Made by a program: the position numbers and the translations under genes
The notes under the pieces: model-generated
Databases searched by the model: none
What the model saw: only the letters and a program-made list of their open reading frames with translations
Told to the model about the DNA's origin: nothing
NCBI GenBank assembly: GCA_905480105.1
Contig: CAJQPC010000082.1
Span: forward strand, 1 to 38,440
Length of the DNA: 38,440 nt
From: an uncultured bacterium
GTDB taxonomy: Bacteria > Myxococcota_A > UBA796 > CAJQPC01
Direction: 5' to 3'
Shown: piece after piece, positions 26,352-35,647 of the stretch
Layout of the letters: every line of letters starts with the position of its first letter
Numbering within the stretch: the first letter of the stretch is position 1

Positions 26352-29108
26352 TTAATACGGCAAGAAATCGTTGATATCCAGCGTTTCTACGGGTCCAATG
26401 GCCGCCAATTCCTGCAGGTCCACCCCATCGGGGTCCCCAAGCACGGTCAGGATGCCGGGCGTCCGAGCTAGCCCCTCCCACATGGGGGTCAGGCTCTTGG
26501 CGTGGGCCTGTTCTACTTGAGCGAGCCACTGAGTTCGTGGATCCTTCTGCAGACCACGTCTGTGCCACGACCACGCAGCCTGTGCCACGCTACGAAAGCC
26601 CGTTCTCTCTGCCCGGAGCGAGGCCACCACGTTCTCTTTCGCACGCAGCACAGCGTCTCCGCTCAGGCTAGGCCGGCGCAAGATCTCGAACAACAGCTTG
26701 GCCGCCTGAGCAGCTTGGTCCGGACGCACCTGGGCGCTGAACACCAAAGCCCCATCGTCTCCCACCAGGGCGCCGCGGTCGTAGCCCGCGCCAGCAGCGT
26801 AGGCTAGGCCGCGCTGCTCACGGATCTCTTGGAACACCAGCCCGGCTGAGCCCCCCAGGACCTGGTCCAGGAGACGGTAGGTCGGCACATCGTCTGGGTC
26901 GTACTGACCGTAAGGAACCACCAACTGCAGCTGGGTCTGGGCCCCCGGAAAGGGCATGAACAGAACGCGGTCTTGCGTGTGCTTGACCAAGCGCCGGGCT
27001 GGCTGACCTGGCCCAGCTTTGAGTGCCTTTTGGGGAGTCAACAGCCCCAGGTCACCCACATCCAGATCCTGAGCGACCAAAAACAGGGTGCGCTCTAAGT
27101 CCAAGAGCTGAGTGGTCAGCGGAGCCAGATCCTTTGGACCCAAGGCCAACATCTGCTCGTCACTCAGACGCTGGAGATGAGGCGAGTCCGCCCCAAAGCG
27201 CGAGACGATGGACAGGACCCAAGCCCGCACGCCACTCGTGGCCTTTTGCTCGCGCCTGCGCTCCACCACATCGGAAAGGAGCTGGCGTACATCCTTCTCA
27301 TCCAACACCGGCGCGGCCAAGCGCTCCAGCGCCAGCTCCAAGCCCTCCAAGAGGTGCTCTTCGGATCCGCTGACACTCAGGTTGGTGCTCCAAGCACGGC
27401 AACCCAAGCCCACAGACAGCCCCTTTGAGAAAAGCGCACTGTTCACAGCGCTGAGATCCAAGTTCCCCACTCCGCTCCGGCCCCACACCTGAGCAGCTTG
27501 CTCCAAGAAGGGATCGTGGCGGTGCCCCAAAGGCATGCGCATGGTGAGCTGAGCCACCTTGTTCCGGGTGTTGGGCCCCCGGTAGAGGGGTCCGCCAGGT
27601 CCGGGCACGCAGGTCCAATCTTTCCCTTCTCTGAGGTTTTGAACCTGAAGCGGCGGAACCTCTTTCTCCAGGAGTTCGCGCACAAAGTCACTGGAGGCGC
27701 TGATGGCGTCCAGGGTCCTGCCGCCCTTGGGTGCCTGGGGCAGATCCGGTAGAACAGGGTCCCCCCGATGCCGTTGCAGGACCACATGGGGCCCTGCGGT
27801 CCAACGGGCCAGAGCCTGAGCAATCTCAGTCAGGGGCACATCGGCCAAGCGCTCTCGGCGGGCCACCACCATGTGGGGATCCAGTCCCCGGGCCAGTGCG
27901 TGCACCAAAGTGTCCGCGCGCCTCTCATTGCGCTCCAGTCCGATCTCGTGCCCGATTCGAAATGCCTGAAGGGCCTCGGCCACTTGCTCTGGATGAACAT
28001 CGGCATCGATAAGAGCTTGGAGCTCTCCCCTCAGCAGCTCCTCTACTTCTTCCAGGGTCTGGCCCGGTCTAGGGCTGCCCCACAGAATGAGCACCCCGGC
28101 TTCCCGCATGGAGCGCAGGGAAGTACCGGCGGCCTGGAGCTTCTGAGGCTGCACCAGGTTCTTGTCGATGCGCCCAGTGGCCCCATTGGCCAAGAGCACA
28201 TCGGCCAGGATCAGAGCCTCCAGGTCAGGATGGTCCCCAGCAGGCAAGCGATAGGCCAGCCAGACCGCTTCTTGGGCTTGGTGGGTGGTGTGAACCCGCT
28301 GGGTCTCCAGCAGTGGCGGCACTTCCCGGTGGGCGCGCTGTGGCGGGTCCTGAGCGGGAAGCTGTCCAAGGGTCCTCTCCAGCAGTGCCAAGGTCTCGGA
28401 GGGGTCCAGGTCTCCAGACAGGATCACCGACATGTTGCCGGGCACATACCAGCGCCGGTGGTAAGCAATCAGGGCATCAAAGTCGGGATCCAGGAGCTGA
28501 TCCAGCTCCCCGAGCACTGTGCCTGCGTACGGATGGCCCGAGAAGAGTGCGGCCATCGAAGCCTGGTACATGGAGCGGCCCGCATCGTCAAAGCTGCGCA
28601 GCTTCTCGCGAACGATGGTCTGCATCTCCATGCGAAAGCCGCGAAAAACCGGATGCAGGTAGCGGTCTGCTTCCAGCTCAGCCCACTGCTCCAAGCGGTT
28701 GCTGGGCACGTCCACCAGGTAGACCGTGCGATCCATGGACGTGGTGGCGTTGAGCCCCTTGGCGCCCAGCTTGGAAAAGGCCACCTTGAGCTCGTTGGGC
28801 AAGGCGAAGGCGTCGGCTTGGCGCTCCAGCGCTTCCAGCTCGGCCAGGCGACTGTGCACTCCCTCGCCGAGCAGGGCGGTCTCCTGTCTGCGCAGCGGCG
28901 CCTCGGCCTTCCAATCTTTAGAGCCCAAGCGCTTGGTGCCCTTGTTGGCCATTAAGTGTTCCAGGGCGTGGGCAGTGCCCAAGAAGCTCTGAGGGTCCAG
29001 CGAGGCTCCCGCCCCAACAACCACCCGGGCGGCCACACGTGGCTGTTCGTGGTCCACACTCAGAAGCACCCGCATCCCGTTGGAGAGCGTGGTGTCGGAA
29101 TCGATCAT
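26352..29108 (-). CDS. M16-family (pitrilysin/insulinase-type) zinc metallopeptidase
   Basis: GTAHALEHLMANKGTKRLG contains HxxEH; downstream E in MQTIVREKLRSFDD; YHRRWYVPGNMSVILSGDLD; two M16 halves. Confidence 0.93.
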   Translation of the reverse strand: MIDSDTTLSNGMRVLLSVDHEQPRVAARVVVGAGASLDPQSFLGTAHALEHLMANKGTKRLGSKDWKAEAPLRRQETALLGEGVHSRLAELEALERQADAFALPNELKVAFSKLGAKGLNATTSMDRTVYLVDVPSNRLEQWAELEADRYLHPVFRGFRMEMQTIVREKLRSFDDAGRSMYQASMAALFSGHPYAGTVLGELDQLLDPDFDALIAYHRRWYVPGNMSVILSGDLDPSETLALLERTLGQLPAQDPPQRAHREVPPLLETQRVHTTHQAQEAVWLAYRLPAGDHPDLEALILADVLLANGATGRIDKNLVQPQKLQAAGTSLRSMREAGVLILWGSPRPGQTLEEVEELLRGELQALIDADVHPEQVAEALQAFRIGHEIGLERNERRADTLVHALARGLDPHMVVARRERLADVPLTEIAQALARWTAGPHVVLQRHRGDPVLPDLPQAPKGGRTLDAISASSDFVRELLEKEVPPLQVQNLREGKDWTCVPGPGGPLYRGPNTRNKVAQLTMRMPLGHRHDPFLEQAAQVWGRSGVGNLDLSAVNSALFSKGLSVGLGCRAWSTNLSVSGSEEHLLEGLELALERLAAPVLDEKDVRQLLSDVVERRREQKATSGVRAWVLSIVSRFGADSPHLQRLSDEQMLALGPKDLAPLTTQLLDLERTLFLVAQDLDVGDLGLLTPQKALKAGPGQPARRLVKHTQDRVLFMPFPGAQTQLQLVVPYGQYDPDDVPTYRLLDQVLGGSAGLVFQEIREQRGLAYAAGAGYDRGALVGDDGALVFSAQVRPDQAAQAAKLLFEILRRPSLSGDAVLRAKENVVASLRAERTGFRSVAQAAWSWHRRGLQKDPRTQWLAQVEQAHAKSLTPMWEGLARTPGILTVLGDPDGVDLQELAAIGPVETLDINDFLPY

Positions 29109-29896
29109 TCTGGATCCGAAAAATTGGGCTTCCGACGCTGTAAACGGGCCATGGACGCCTCCATTTGATTGGGGCTGCCAAGCACCCCACGTTGCAGCTC
29201 TAGCTCCAACGCGAAGGAGTCTTCGGGACTCATCGTGGCCGCCGAGTCGTAGAGCTTCTTGGCAGCCTGGACCGCATGGGGATTCCGGTCCACGATCTCG
29301 CGGGCCATCAGCAGCGCTTCTTTCAGCGGGTCTGCCTCAACGCGGGTCATCAGGCCCAACTCCGCGGCCTGCTGGCCGGTGATGGTGCGCCCGGTAAAGG
29401 TCAGCTCCTTGAGCACGTCCCTCTGGACCCAGGGCAGGAGGGTCTGGGTGATGGCCATGTCGGGAATCAAACCCCAGACAATCTCGAGCACGCTGACTTT
29501 GGCGTCTGGGGTCACCAGGCGGATGTCCGCACCCAAAGCGATCTGCAGTCCACCCCCGTAGACGTGACCATGCAAGGCGGCAATGACAGGCTGCGGCATC
29601 TCGCGCCACACCCAAGCGACCTGCTGAACCAGATTGGCCGGGCCCACCTTGTGGTCGATCATCTCCGCCATGATCTTGGGACCGCCGGCCATCACGCTGG
29701 CGACGTCCAAACCGCTGCAGAAGCTCTGTCCTCTGCCGTGTAGGACGACCACCCGAACATCCCGACGCTCAGCCAAGGAACGACCCGCCGCGACGATGGC
29801 CAGGAACATCGGCATGTCCAAAGCGTTGTACTTGTCCGGTCGGTTCAGGATGACCTGAGCCACCCCTTCATTGATCTCTACGGTCACGCGCTCCAT
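29105..29896 (-). CDS. Enoyl-CoA hydratase/isomerase (crotonase) family protein
   Basis: VEINEGVAQVILNRPDKYNALDMPMF; GRGQSFCSGLDVAS; PVIAALHGHVYGGGLQIALGADIRLVTPDAKVSVLEIVWGLIPDM. Confidence 0.93.
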   Translation of the reverse strand: MERVTVEINEGVAQVILNRPDKYNALDMPMFLAIVAAGRSLAERRDVRVVVLHGRGQSFCSGLDVASVMAGGPKIMAEMIDHKVGPANLVQQVAWVWREMPQPVIAALHGHVYGGGLQIALGADIRLVTPDAKVSVLEIVWGLIPDMAITQTLLPWVQRDVLKELTFTGRTITGQQAAELGLMTRVEADPLKEALLMAREIVDRNPHAVQAAKKLYDSAATMSPEDSFALELELQRGVLGSPNQMEASMARLQRRKPNFSDPE

Positions 29897-29942
29897 GGGA
29901 GGCTCCTACACATTGGGAGGAACCTAACCACCGATGACCCGC

Positions 29943-30941
29943 TCAGCTCTCAACGACCAGGTCACCTGACCACTCAAAGGACTCTCCACTCTCGTCCGTG
30001 CAGACGCCGGCCGAGCTGTAGCTGTGCAGTTCGGCCGACTGCTCGACGAGCTCGCTGGACCACAGGCATGTGAACATGCCGTTCTCGCCCAACACGGTCA
30101 TGGACGCATCGAAGACCGAGTGGGTGTCGGAGAGCCAGGTGGCCTGATAGTCAAACTGTAGGTTTAGGGATTCCATCAGCTCCTGGTCGGTGAAGGCAAG
30201 GATCTCCAGACTGGCCATCTCACCGGTCTCTGTCTCAGCAAAACTCGCACGCAAGGCGGCCGTGGACCGGTGCTCGTAGACCACGCCACTGCGAAACAGC
30301 CCAGTGGCGCCTTGGTCGACCTGCTTGTTGAGCAGGTCGAGACTCATAATGGTCTCGGCCCGGTTCTCCAGCTTGTAGTCGGTGTACTCAAAGGCCAAGA
30401 TACCGTCCAAGTGGTCGATGATATCAGGGGACTGAACCGTCGTCTCCCACTTGTCAAACTCCACCTGCATGGTGCCGCGGTCGAGCGCGTCGGTGGTCTC
30501 CTCAGAGAGGGTGAAGTGCAGCTTCCCGCTGGCGTTCTGGTCTCCGTCCTCGCCCAAGCGCAGCACGCAGGCGTCGATACTCAGCTCGGCCTCGCAGTTC
30601 CCGTCGTCTTTGCAGGTGTCGAAGCTGGCGACCTGGGCCACGAGCGTCGTCGCGCAGAAGATATCTCCGGCCGTGCCCTTGGCCAGGGGGGCTGTCCCCA
30701 CCATGCCTGCCACGCGTTGGGCCCTGCCTCGGGAGCCGCCACCCTGGTCCGACTTGATGAAGAAAGCCAGGTCTTGGGCGTTCATACCCATCTGAGCGTC
30801 AAAGTAGTCGTCGGCAATGTTGCCCAGGGAACCCGGGTCCACGCTTCCGCTGGGGTTGTCCAAGTGCTCGCGCACCTGGTCCGGGGTCAAGTAGCCAGGG
30901 CCGCAGGCGACAAGCCCAGACAGTGCGAACAAAAAGGTCAT
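29943..30941 (-). CDS. Predicted lipoprotein of unknown function
   Basis: MTFLFALSGLVACGPGYLTPDQVREHLDNPSG; lipobox LVAC; GGAGA SD before ATG 30941. No domain recognised. Confidence 0.65.
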   Translation of the reverse strand: MTFLFALSGLVACGPGYLTPDQVREHLDNPSGSVDPGSLGNIADDYFDAQMGMNAQDLAFFIKSDQGGGSRGRAQRVAGMVGTAPLAKGTAGDIFCATTLVAQVASFDTCKDDGNCEAELSIDACVLRLGEDGDQNASGKLHFTLSEETTDALDRGTMQVEFDKWETTVQSPDIIDHLDGILAFEYTDYKLENRAETIMSLDLLNKQVDQGATGLFRSGVVYEHRSTAALRASFAETETGEMASLEILAFTDQELMESLNLQFDYQATWLSDTHSVFDASMTVLGENGMFTCLWSSELVEQSAELHSYSSAGVCTDESGESFEWSGDLVVES

Positions 30942-31083
30942 TGGATCTCCGTCTCCAGCAGGCAGAACGCCGCGAGGCCTTGTTGTATTCGATATAAGGT
31001 GGGATGCGCCATTTTCGGCCGCCCACAAGCCAGCACTGCACCGGTGCTACCCTGCCCGGGAATCGCACCCACAGGACCCGTCC

Positions 31084-33267
31084 TTGAGCGCCACCGACTC
31101 AGCCCCCTCTACCTTACGCCGTTGGCTCTCCACCCTGCCCATCTTGGTGGTGCTCTTCGCTGTACTGGTGCAATGGACCGGCTCCCAGCTGCAGTCCAAG
31201 GTCATCCAGGCCGGCGAGGGCGTCTGGCCCGGCTACGGATCCGAACTGCGGCGCGAGCCCGTTCAGCCCACAGCCCCCGAGCCACCAGAGCAGACCCCTA
31301 CGGCCACAGAGGGGGTGGACCAAGACTTGATCGGGGATCTGCTCGGCGACGACACGCCCGCCAACGAAACAGAAGGCGTAGACCAGGACCTGATCGGCGA
31401 TCTACTCGGGGACCTGGACAGCCAGCCCTCCAGTGGAATTGACGAAGACCTCATCGGCGACCTACCTGGAGAACCGACGGTAGACCCCGACGCCCAGACG
31501 CCAGCCCAAGCCCGCTACGAGCGGCAGCTCGAGTCCTACGAGCGGGAACAAGCACGGGTAGCCTCGATCCTGGAGCGCCGCACAGAGGGAGTCCAGCGCT
31601 TCTCGGCCGTGGACTTGGGCCTAGAATCCTTTGTGGGATGGGTCAACGCCCACATCAAGCACCTCTTCGTGCTCCTTTTGGCCTTGGCGTCGGTCACTAC
31701 GACCTGGACCCGCCACCACATCGCCCTGCGCAACATCCACGGTCCCCGCGGCGACCGCATCTCAGCCGGCTCCCAACTGGTGGCCAATCTGCTGGTGATG
31801 TTCTCCCTCTTCGCCCAGCGCACAGCCTGGGAAGATTCTGGGATTCTACCCGACCATCCTGGCCTGTCCTGGATCTGGATCGCCGCCTTTGTGGCCATGT
31901 GTGCGGGCAACCTCTACCACTTGGCCAAGCCTATGGCCGCCGACGAAAAAGAGGAGGACTCCTGGGGCACCGCGCTCCTGGCCGTGCCCCTCTACGCGTC
32001 GATGGCCGTGCTCTCCGCGGGCTGGTTCTTTATCGGCGAGGGCTACTTCGCTGGCTTAGCCGTCTACCTGGACAAGCTCACCGAGCATGCCCAACTCTAC
32101 CTTCAGGTGGGCCTGTACGTGTGGGCCGGCATGCTTCTCAAGCGCACCAGCTTGGCCCAACGCAGCTTTGACGCACTGCGCCCCTGGGGTCTCCCACCCG
32201 AGTTGCTGGCCATCGTGGTCGTGCTCGCCTCGGCCATACCCACCGCCTACTCGGGTGCCTCCGGCATCTTTGTGATTGCTGTTGGCGCCATCCTCTTCCA
32301 AGAGCTCAGGGCCGCTGGCGCCCGAAAGAGCCTGGCGATGGCCTCGGCCGCAATGAGTGGCAGCCTTGGCGTGGTTCTTCGCCCCTGCCTGCTTGTGGTC
32401 ATCGTGGCCTACCTAAACCCGGTGTCCAGCGACGCACTCTTCGGCTGGGGACGCTGGGTCTTCTTGCTCACCGCCGGGCTCTTTGCCTTGGTGGCATTCC
32501 TTACCCGACAAGGGACCTGGAAGCTGAACAAGGTGCCAAATGCCGGCGCCAAGACACTGACCGCTCTCAAAGGCCTGGGCCTATTTTTGGCACTCTTTGC
32601 CGTGGTGCTCTTCGGCTACCGCGGCGTGCTCGACGTGGGCTTGGACCAGCACTCGGCGCCCCTGATTCTGCCGGTCATCCTTGTCTTGATGTTGGTGCTG
32701 GATCGCGTCATGCTCCAGCGCGAGAAGGGCTTGGATACGGTCGAGACACCCACTCCCAAGGTGCGCCTACAGGTCGAGTCAGCCACCTCCGAGGCCGCCG
32801 TACACATCGGTGCTCTCCTGCTGCTGATGGGGTTGAGCGTCTGCCTGGGCGGCCTGGTGGAGCGCGCTGAGCTGATGAGCGCGGTGCCCGCCAGCTTTGA
32901 GTCCCCATGGGCCGCAATGTGCCTGCTTGTGGCCCTGCTCGTCGTGGTCGGCATGACCATGGACCCCTACGGCGCGGTCATTTTGGTCTCGGCCACCTTG
33001 GCCGACGTGGCCATCGCCAGCGGCATTGACCCGGTGCACTTCTGGATGGTGGTCCTGGTCGCCTTTGAGCTGGGCTACCTGACCCCGCCGGTGGCGTTGA
33101 ACCACCTACTGGTGCGCCAGGTCGTCTCAGAGATCGAGGATCCAGGTCCCCAAGATCCGCCGCCCACCAACTTCTGGCAGAAACACGAACGCATCCTTCT
33201 GCCCGTCACGGTCATGGCCATCGCCCTGGTGTTGGTCGCCTTCGTACCGCTGGCCGTAGCCGGATGA
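31084..33267 (+). CDS. TRAP transporter large permease (DctM-like), with unusual acidic repeat loop
   Basis: Multi-TM; 'AIPTAYSGASGIFVIAVGAILFQEL' and C-terminal 'MVVLVAFELGYLTPPVALNHLLVRQV' typical of DctM; TTG start with upstream TACCCT -10-like element. Confidence 0.72.
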   Translation: MSATDSAPSTLRRWLSTLPILVVLFAVLVQWTGSQLQSKVIQAGEGVWPGYGSELRREPVQPTAPEPPEQTPTATEGVDQDLIGDLLGDDTPANETEGVDQDLIGDLLGDLDSQPSSGIDEDLIGDLPGEPTVDPDAQTPAQARYERQLESYEREQARVASILERRTEGVQRFSAVDLGLESFVGWVNAHIKHLFVLLLALASVTTTWTRHHIALRNIHGPRGDRISAGSQLVANLLVMFSLFAQRTAWEDSGILPDHPGLSWIWIAAFVAMCAGNLYHLAKPMAADEKEEDSWGTALLAVPLYASMAVLSAGWFFIGEGYFAGLAVYLDKLTEHAQLYLQVGLYVWAGMLLKRTSLAQRSFDALRPWGLPPELLAIVVVLASAIPTAYSGASGIFVIAVGAILFQELRAAGARKSLAMASAAMSGSLGVVLRPCLLVVIVAYLNPVSSDALFGWGRWVFLLTAGLFALVAFLTRQGTWKLNKVPNAGAKTLTALKGLGLFLALFAVVLFGYRGVLDVGLDQHSAPLILPVILVLMLVLDRVMLQREKGLDTVETPTPKVRLQVESATSEAAVHIGALLLLMGLSVCLGGLVERAELMSAVPASFESPWAAMCLLVALLVVVGMTMDPYGAVILVSATLADVAIASGIDPVHFWMVVLVAFELGYLTPPVALNHLLVRQVVSEIEDPGPQDPPPTNFWQKHERILLPVTVMAIALVLVAFVPLAVAG
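31309..31473 (+). repeat. Three in-frame repeats of G[VI]D[QE]DLIGDL[LP]G inside the permease N-terminal loop
   Basis: EGVDQDLIGDLLGDDTPANET-EGVDQDLIGDLLGDLDSQPSS-GIDEDLIGDLPGE at 31309, 31372 and 31435. Confidence 0.95.
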
Positions 33268-34166
33268 CGGAACCACAGCTGCGCCCCCTTGTCGGACTCC
33301 TAATGCTTCTACTTCTCATCGCTTGCAACCAAGCCCCTCCAACAAGCGCCAAGGAGATACCCGCCGATCCCGTGGCCGACAGCGCCGCAGCCGCGGACAT
33401 GCTCTGCCGGATGGTTCAACAGGCCAAGCACTCCTGCACCCAAGACGGCAATACGCTGACGCTCGAAGATCACAGCCTTGTGGTCACGATGAATGCCAAG
33501 CCAGGCACCTGGTTCCCCGGTCGCAGAATTGGCATGGGCCGCAGTGCCACCGACCTGCCCGGTAGCTTGACCCTGGATTTTGTGGTCGAGGTCCAGATGG
33601 ACGGAAAGCCCATGCCTGCCGTGAGCGCCAAGGGACGCGGTGCGGGCGCGGACCTGGAGTCTGGCCCTGCACGTAGCCAGGCTCTCGAGAAGGGGCTGCA
33701 GTTATGGGGCATTACCACTGGTGTCGCGCTCGTGGACCACTTGCACCAGGACGACGCTGGAATAGCGTCCCTTGGAGAGGGTGGCAGCGCCTTGGATACC
33801 CCCGGCTTTACCGTGACCCGCGGCGTGGCCGTTCAGAAATCCCAAGCGGGGCTGGCGGGCCAGGAGCAAGCCGGCCGCATGGTGCTGGACCAAGGAAAGA
33901 TGGTGACCTCGCTGGTGAAGCTGGTTCCCAGGGATGGCCAAGTGCACGGCCTGCGATTGGACGTGGGCTTTGACCCCAACGGCACAGGCTGCCCTCTTGG
34001 AGCCACCTTCCTGACCGGCGATGTGGAGCTCGACGGTGTCCCCAGTGAGCGCCTCTGTGAGGTGGCTGGCGACTACCCCTGGCCCAAGGTCAACGGGGTC
34101 CAAGGGGTCGAGGTCTTCTATCTCTTCGCGCCCCAGACCCAGCCCCTACAAGACCCAGCGGGTTGA
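33264..34166 (+). CDS. Predicted lipoprotein of unknown function, coupled to the TRAP permease
   Basis: MTEPQLRPLVGLLMLLLLIACNQAPPTS lipobox; ATGA overlap with the upstream stop. Confidence 0.7.
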   Translation: MTEPQLRPLVGLLMLLLLIACNQAPPTSAKEIPADPVADSAAAADMLCRMVQQAKHSCTQDGNTLTLEDHSLVVTMNAKPGTWFPGRRIGMGRSATDLPGSLTLDFVVEVQMDGKPMPAVSAKGRGAGADLESGPARSQALEKGLQLWGITTGVALVDHLHQDDAGIASLGEGGSALDTPGFTVTRGVAVQKSQAGLAGQEQAGRMVLDQGKMVTSLVKLVPRDGQVHGLRLDVGFDPNGTGCPLGATFLTGDVELDGVPSERLCEVAGDYPWPKVNGVQGVEVFYLFAPQTQPLQDPAG

Positions 34167-34227
34167 TGTCGCTCTTCCAATCTCGCCTGCGCGCGGGTTA
34201 CAACTCCGCAACCGCAGGGAGTTCACC

Positions 34228-34596
34228 GTGCCACAGACCACACCAGAGCCCGTCCGTTACGAGAGCTTCGACGCTTTCTGGCCCTACTACGTGGCCGAGC
34301 ACAGAAACCCCACCTGCCGCACCCTGCACTACCTGGGTACCACCCTGGCGCTGCTGAACATTGGCGCCTTGCTCGTGACCTTGAACCCCTGGTTTCTGCT
34401 CAGCGGAGTGATCGGCGCATACAGCTTTGCCTGGACCGGCCACTTCTTCATCGAGAAAAACCGCCCAGCGACTTTCAAGTACCCCCTCTGGTCATTGGCC
34501 GCTGACTTTAAGATGTACAGCCTCGCGCTGCGCGGCCGCATGACCGACGAAGTAGCCATGGTCTGCGGCGCCCCGATAACCGAACAAGAGGCATAG
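34228..34596 (+). CDS. DUF962 / Mpo1-like family membrane protein
   Basis: GTG start with GGGAG SD; PVRYESFDAFWPYYVAEHRNPTCRTLHYLGTTLALLNIGALLVTLNPWFLLSGVIGAYSFAWTGHFFIEKNRPATFKYPLWSLAADFKMYSLALRGRM. Start moved from the ORF-track 34021. Confidence 0.88.
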   Translation: MPQTTPEPVRYESFDAFWPYYVAEHRNPTCRTLHYLGTTLALLNIGALLVTLNPWFLLSGVIGAYSFAWTGHFFIEKNRPATFKYPLWSLAADFKMYSLALRGRMTDEVAMVCGAPITEQEA

Positions 34597-34602
34597 AGCT
34601 TC

Positions 34603-35562
34603 ATGAGCGCTGCTCTGGCAGTGGACTCCCGGGACTTGGCCCTGGAGCTACATGATTTGCTTCGGGACTTGGATCCCGTGCGTTGGCGTGCGGACCTGGA
34701 CTTGGAGCGCCGCTTAAAAGAGATCCAAGAGCGATTGGCCTGGCTCTTGAGCACCCAGGTCGACGCTGCCTTGGCCGCTCTGAATGCCCAGCTGGCGAAG
34801 CTCGCGCTGCTACTGACCGAGATCGCTCCGGACACAGACAAGGCCGGCGCGGACCTGCGAAAAGAGTGGCAGGTATTCAGGCTGAAAGTTCAACCTCAGT
34901 ACGAGGCCCTTGCGGCCAGCCTGGGCGAACTGGACGTTCATGTACCCAGCTTGCGTCCCACCAACAGCTTCCGAAGCATCTTTCATCTCATCTCCGGGCT
35001 CTTCGTCGTCGCCCTGATCGAGCTGATCTTGCCCAGCTCTTGGCTCACGCCCATCGCAGGCACCTTCGCGGGCATGGCTTGGGTCTTTGAGATCTCCAGG
35101 CGCTACAGTCCGGCCTGGAACAAGGCCCTGATGTGGGCCTTCTCCGCGGTCGCCCACCCCCACGAGCAACACAGGGTCAACAGCTCGACTTGGTACGTGA
35201 CCGCACTCCTGCTCTTGAGCCTGACTGGCGACATCACCTTGTGCGCTGTCGCCGCAGCCGTACTGGCCGTCGCGGACCCATCCGCCGCCGCGATTGGCAG
35301 ACGGTACGGCAGTATAAAACTCGTGAACGGCCGCTCACTCCAGGGCACACTGACCTTTGCTGTGACCGGCACCCTGGCCGCGTGGGCCGTGCTGGAGCTC
35401 TTCGACCCGGCGCTGACTGGCTGGCATGCCCCCGTCTTGGCCCTCTTTGCAGCCGTGCCTGCTGCCATCGCCGAGCTGTACAGCCGACGCGTAGACGACA
35501 ACTTCAGCATTCCAATGACGGCCGCTGCGGGACTTTGGATAGGGTTGCTCCTACTGGGCTGA
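34603..35562 (+). CDS. DGK1/SEC59/VTE5-like CTP-dependent membrane lipid kinase with N-terminal helical extension
   Basis: NSFRSIFHLISGLFVVALIELILP; LAVADPSAAAIGRRYGSIKLVNGRSLQGTLTFAVTG; RRVDDNFSIPMTAA. Confidence 0.7.
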   Translation: MSAALAVDSRDLALELHDLLRDLDPVRWRADLDLERRLKEIQERLAWLLSTQVDAALAALNAQLAKLALLLTEIAPDTDKAGADLRKEWQVFRLKVQPQYEALAASLGELDVHVPSLRPTNSFRSIFHLISGLFVVALIELILPSSWLTPIAGTFAGMAWVFEISRRYSPAWNKALMWAFSAVAHPHEQHRVNSSTWYVTALLLLSLTGDITLCAVAAAVLAVADPSAAAIGRRYGSIKLVNGRSLQGTLTFAVTGTLAAWAVLELFDPALTGWHAPVLALFAAVPAAIAELYSRRVDDNFSIPMTAAAGLWIGLLLLG

Positions 35563-35647
35563 GCGCTTCAGGCGCCGGGATCCTGCAGGAAGAACCGGTA
35601 TACCCCACTACCAGGGGCAACCTTGGCACAAGATAGCCCGGCCAGAA

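Noticed and set aside
26320-26360. Possible bidirectional terminator (GGGCCCA...TGGGGCC and GCCGTATTAAACGGC)
   Set aside because: Short, imperfect or overlapping the M16 stop codon; not convincing without folding energy or RNA-seq.
27768-28955. 395 aa plus-strand ORF
   Set aside because: Antisense to the clear M16 peptidase; no family similarity recognised.
30270-31442. 390 aa plus-strand ORF
   Set aside because: Antisense to the 30941 lipoprotein, then out of frame within the TRAP gene; composition typical of shadow ORFs.
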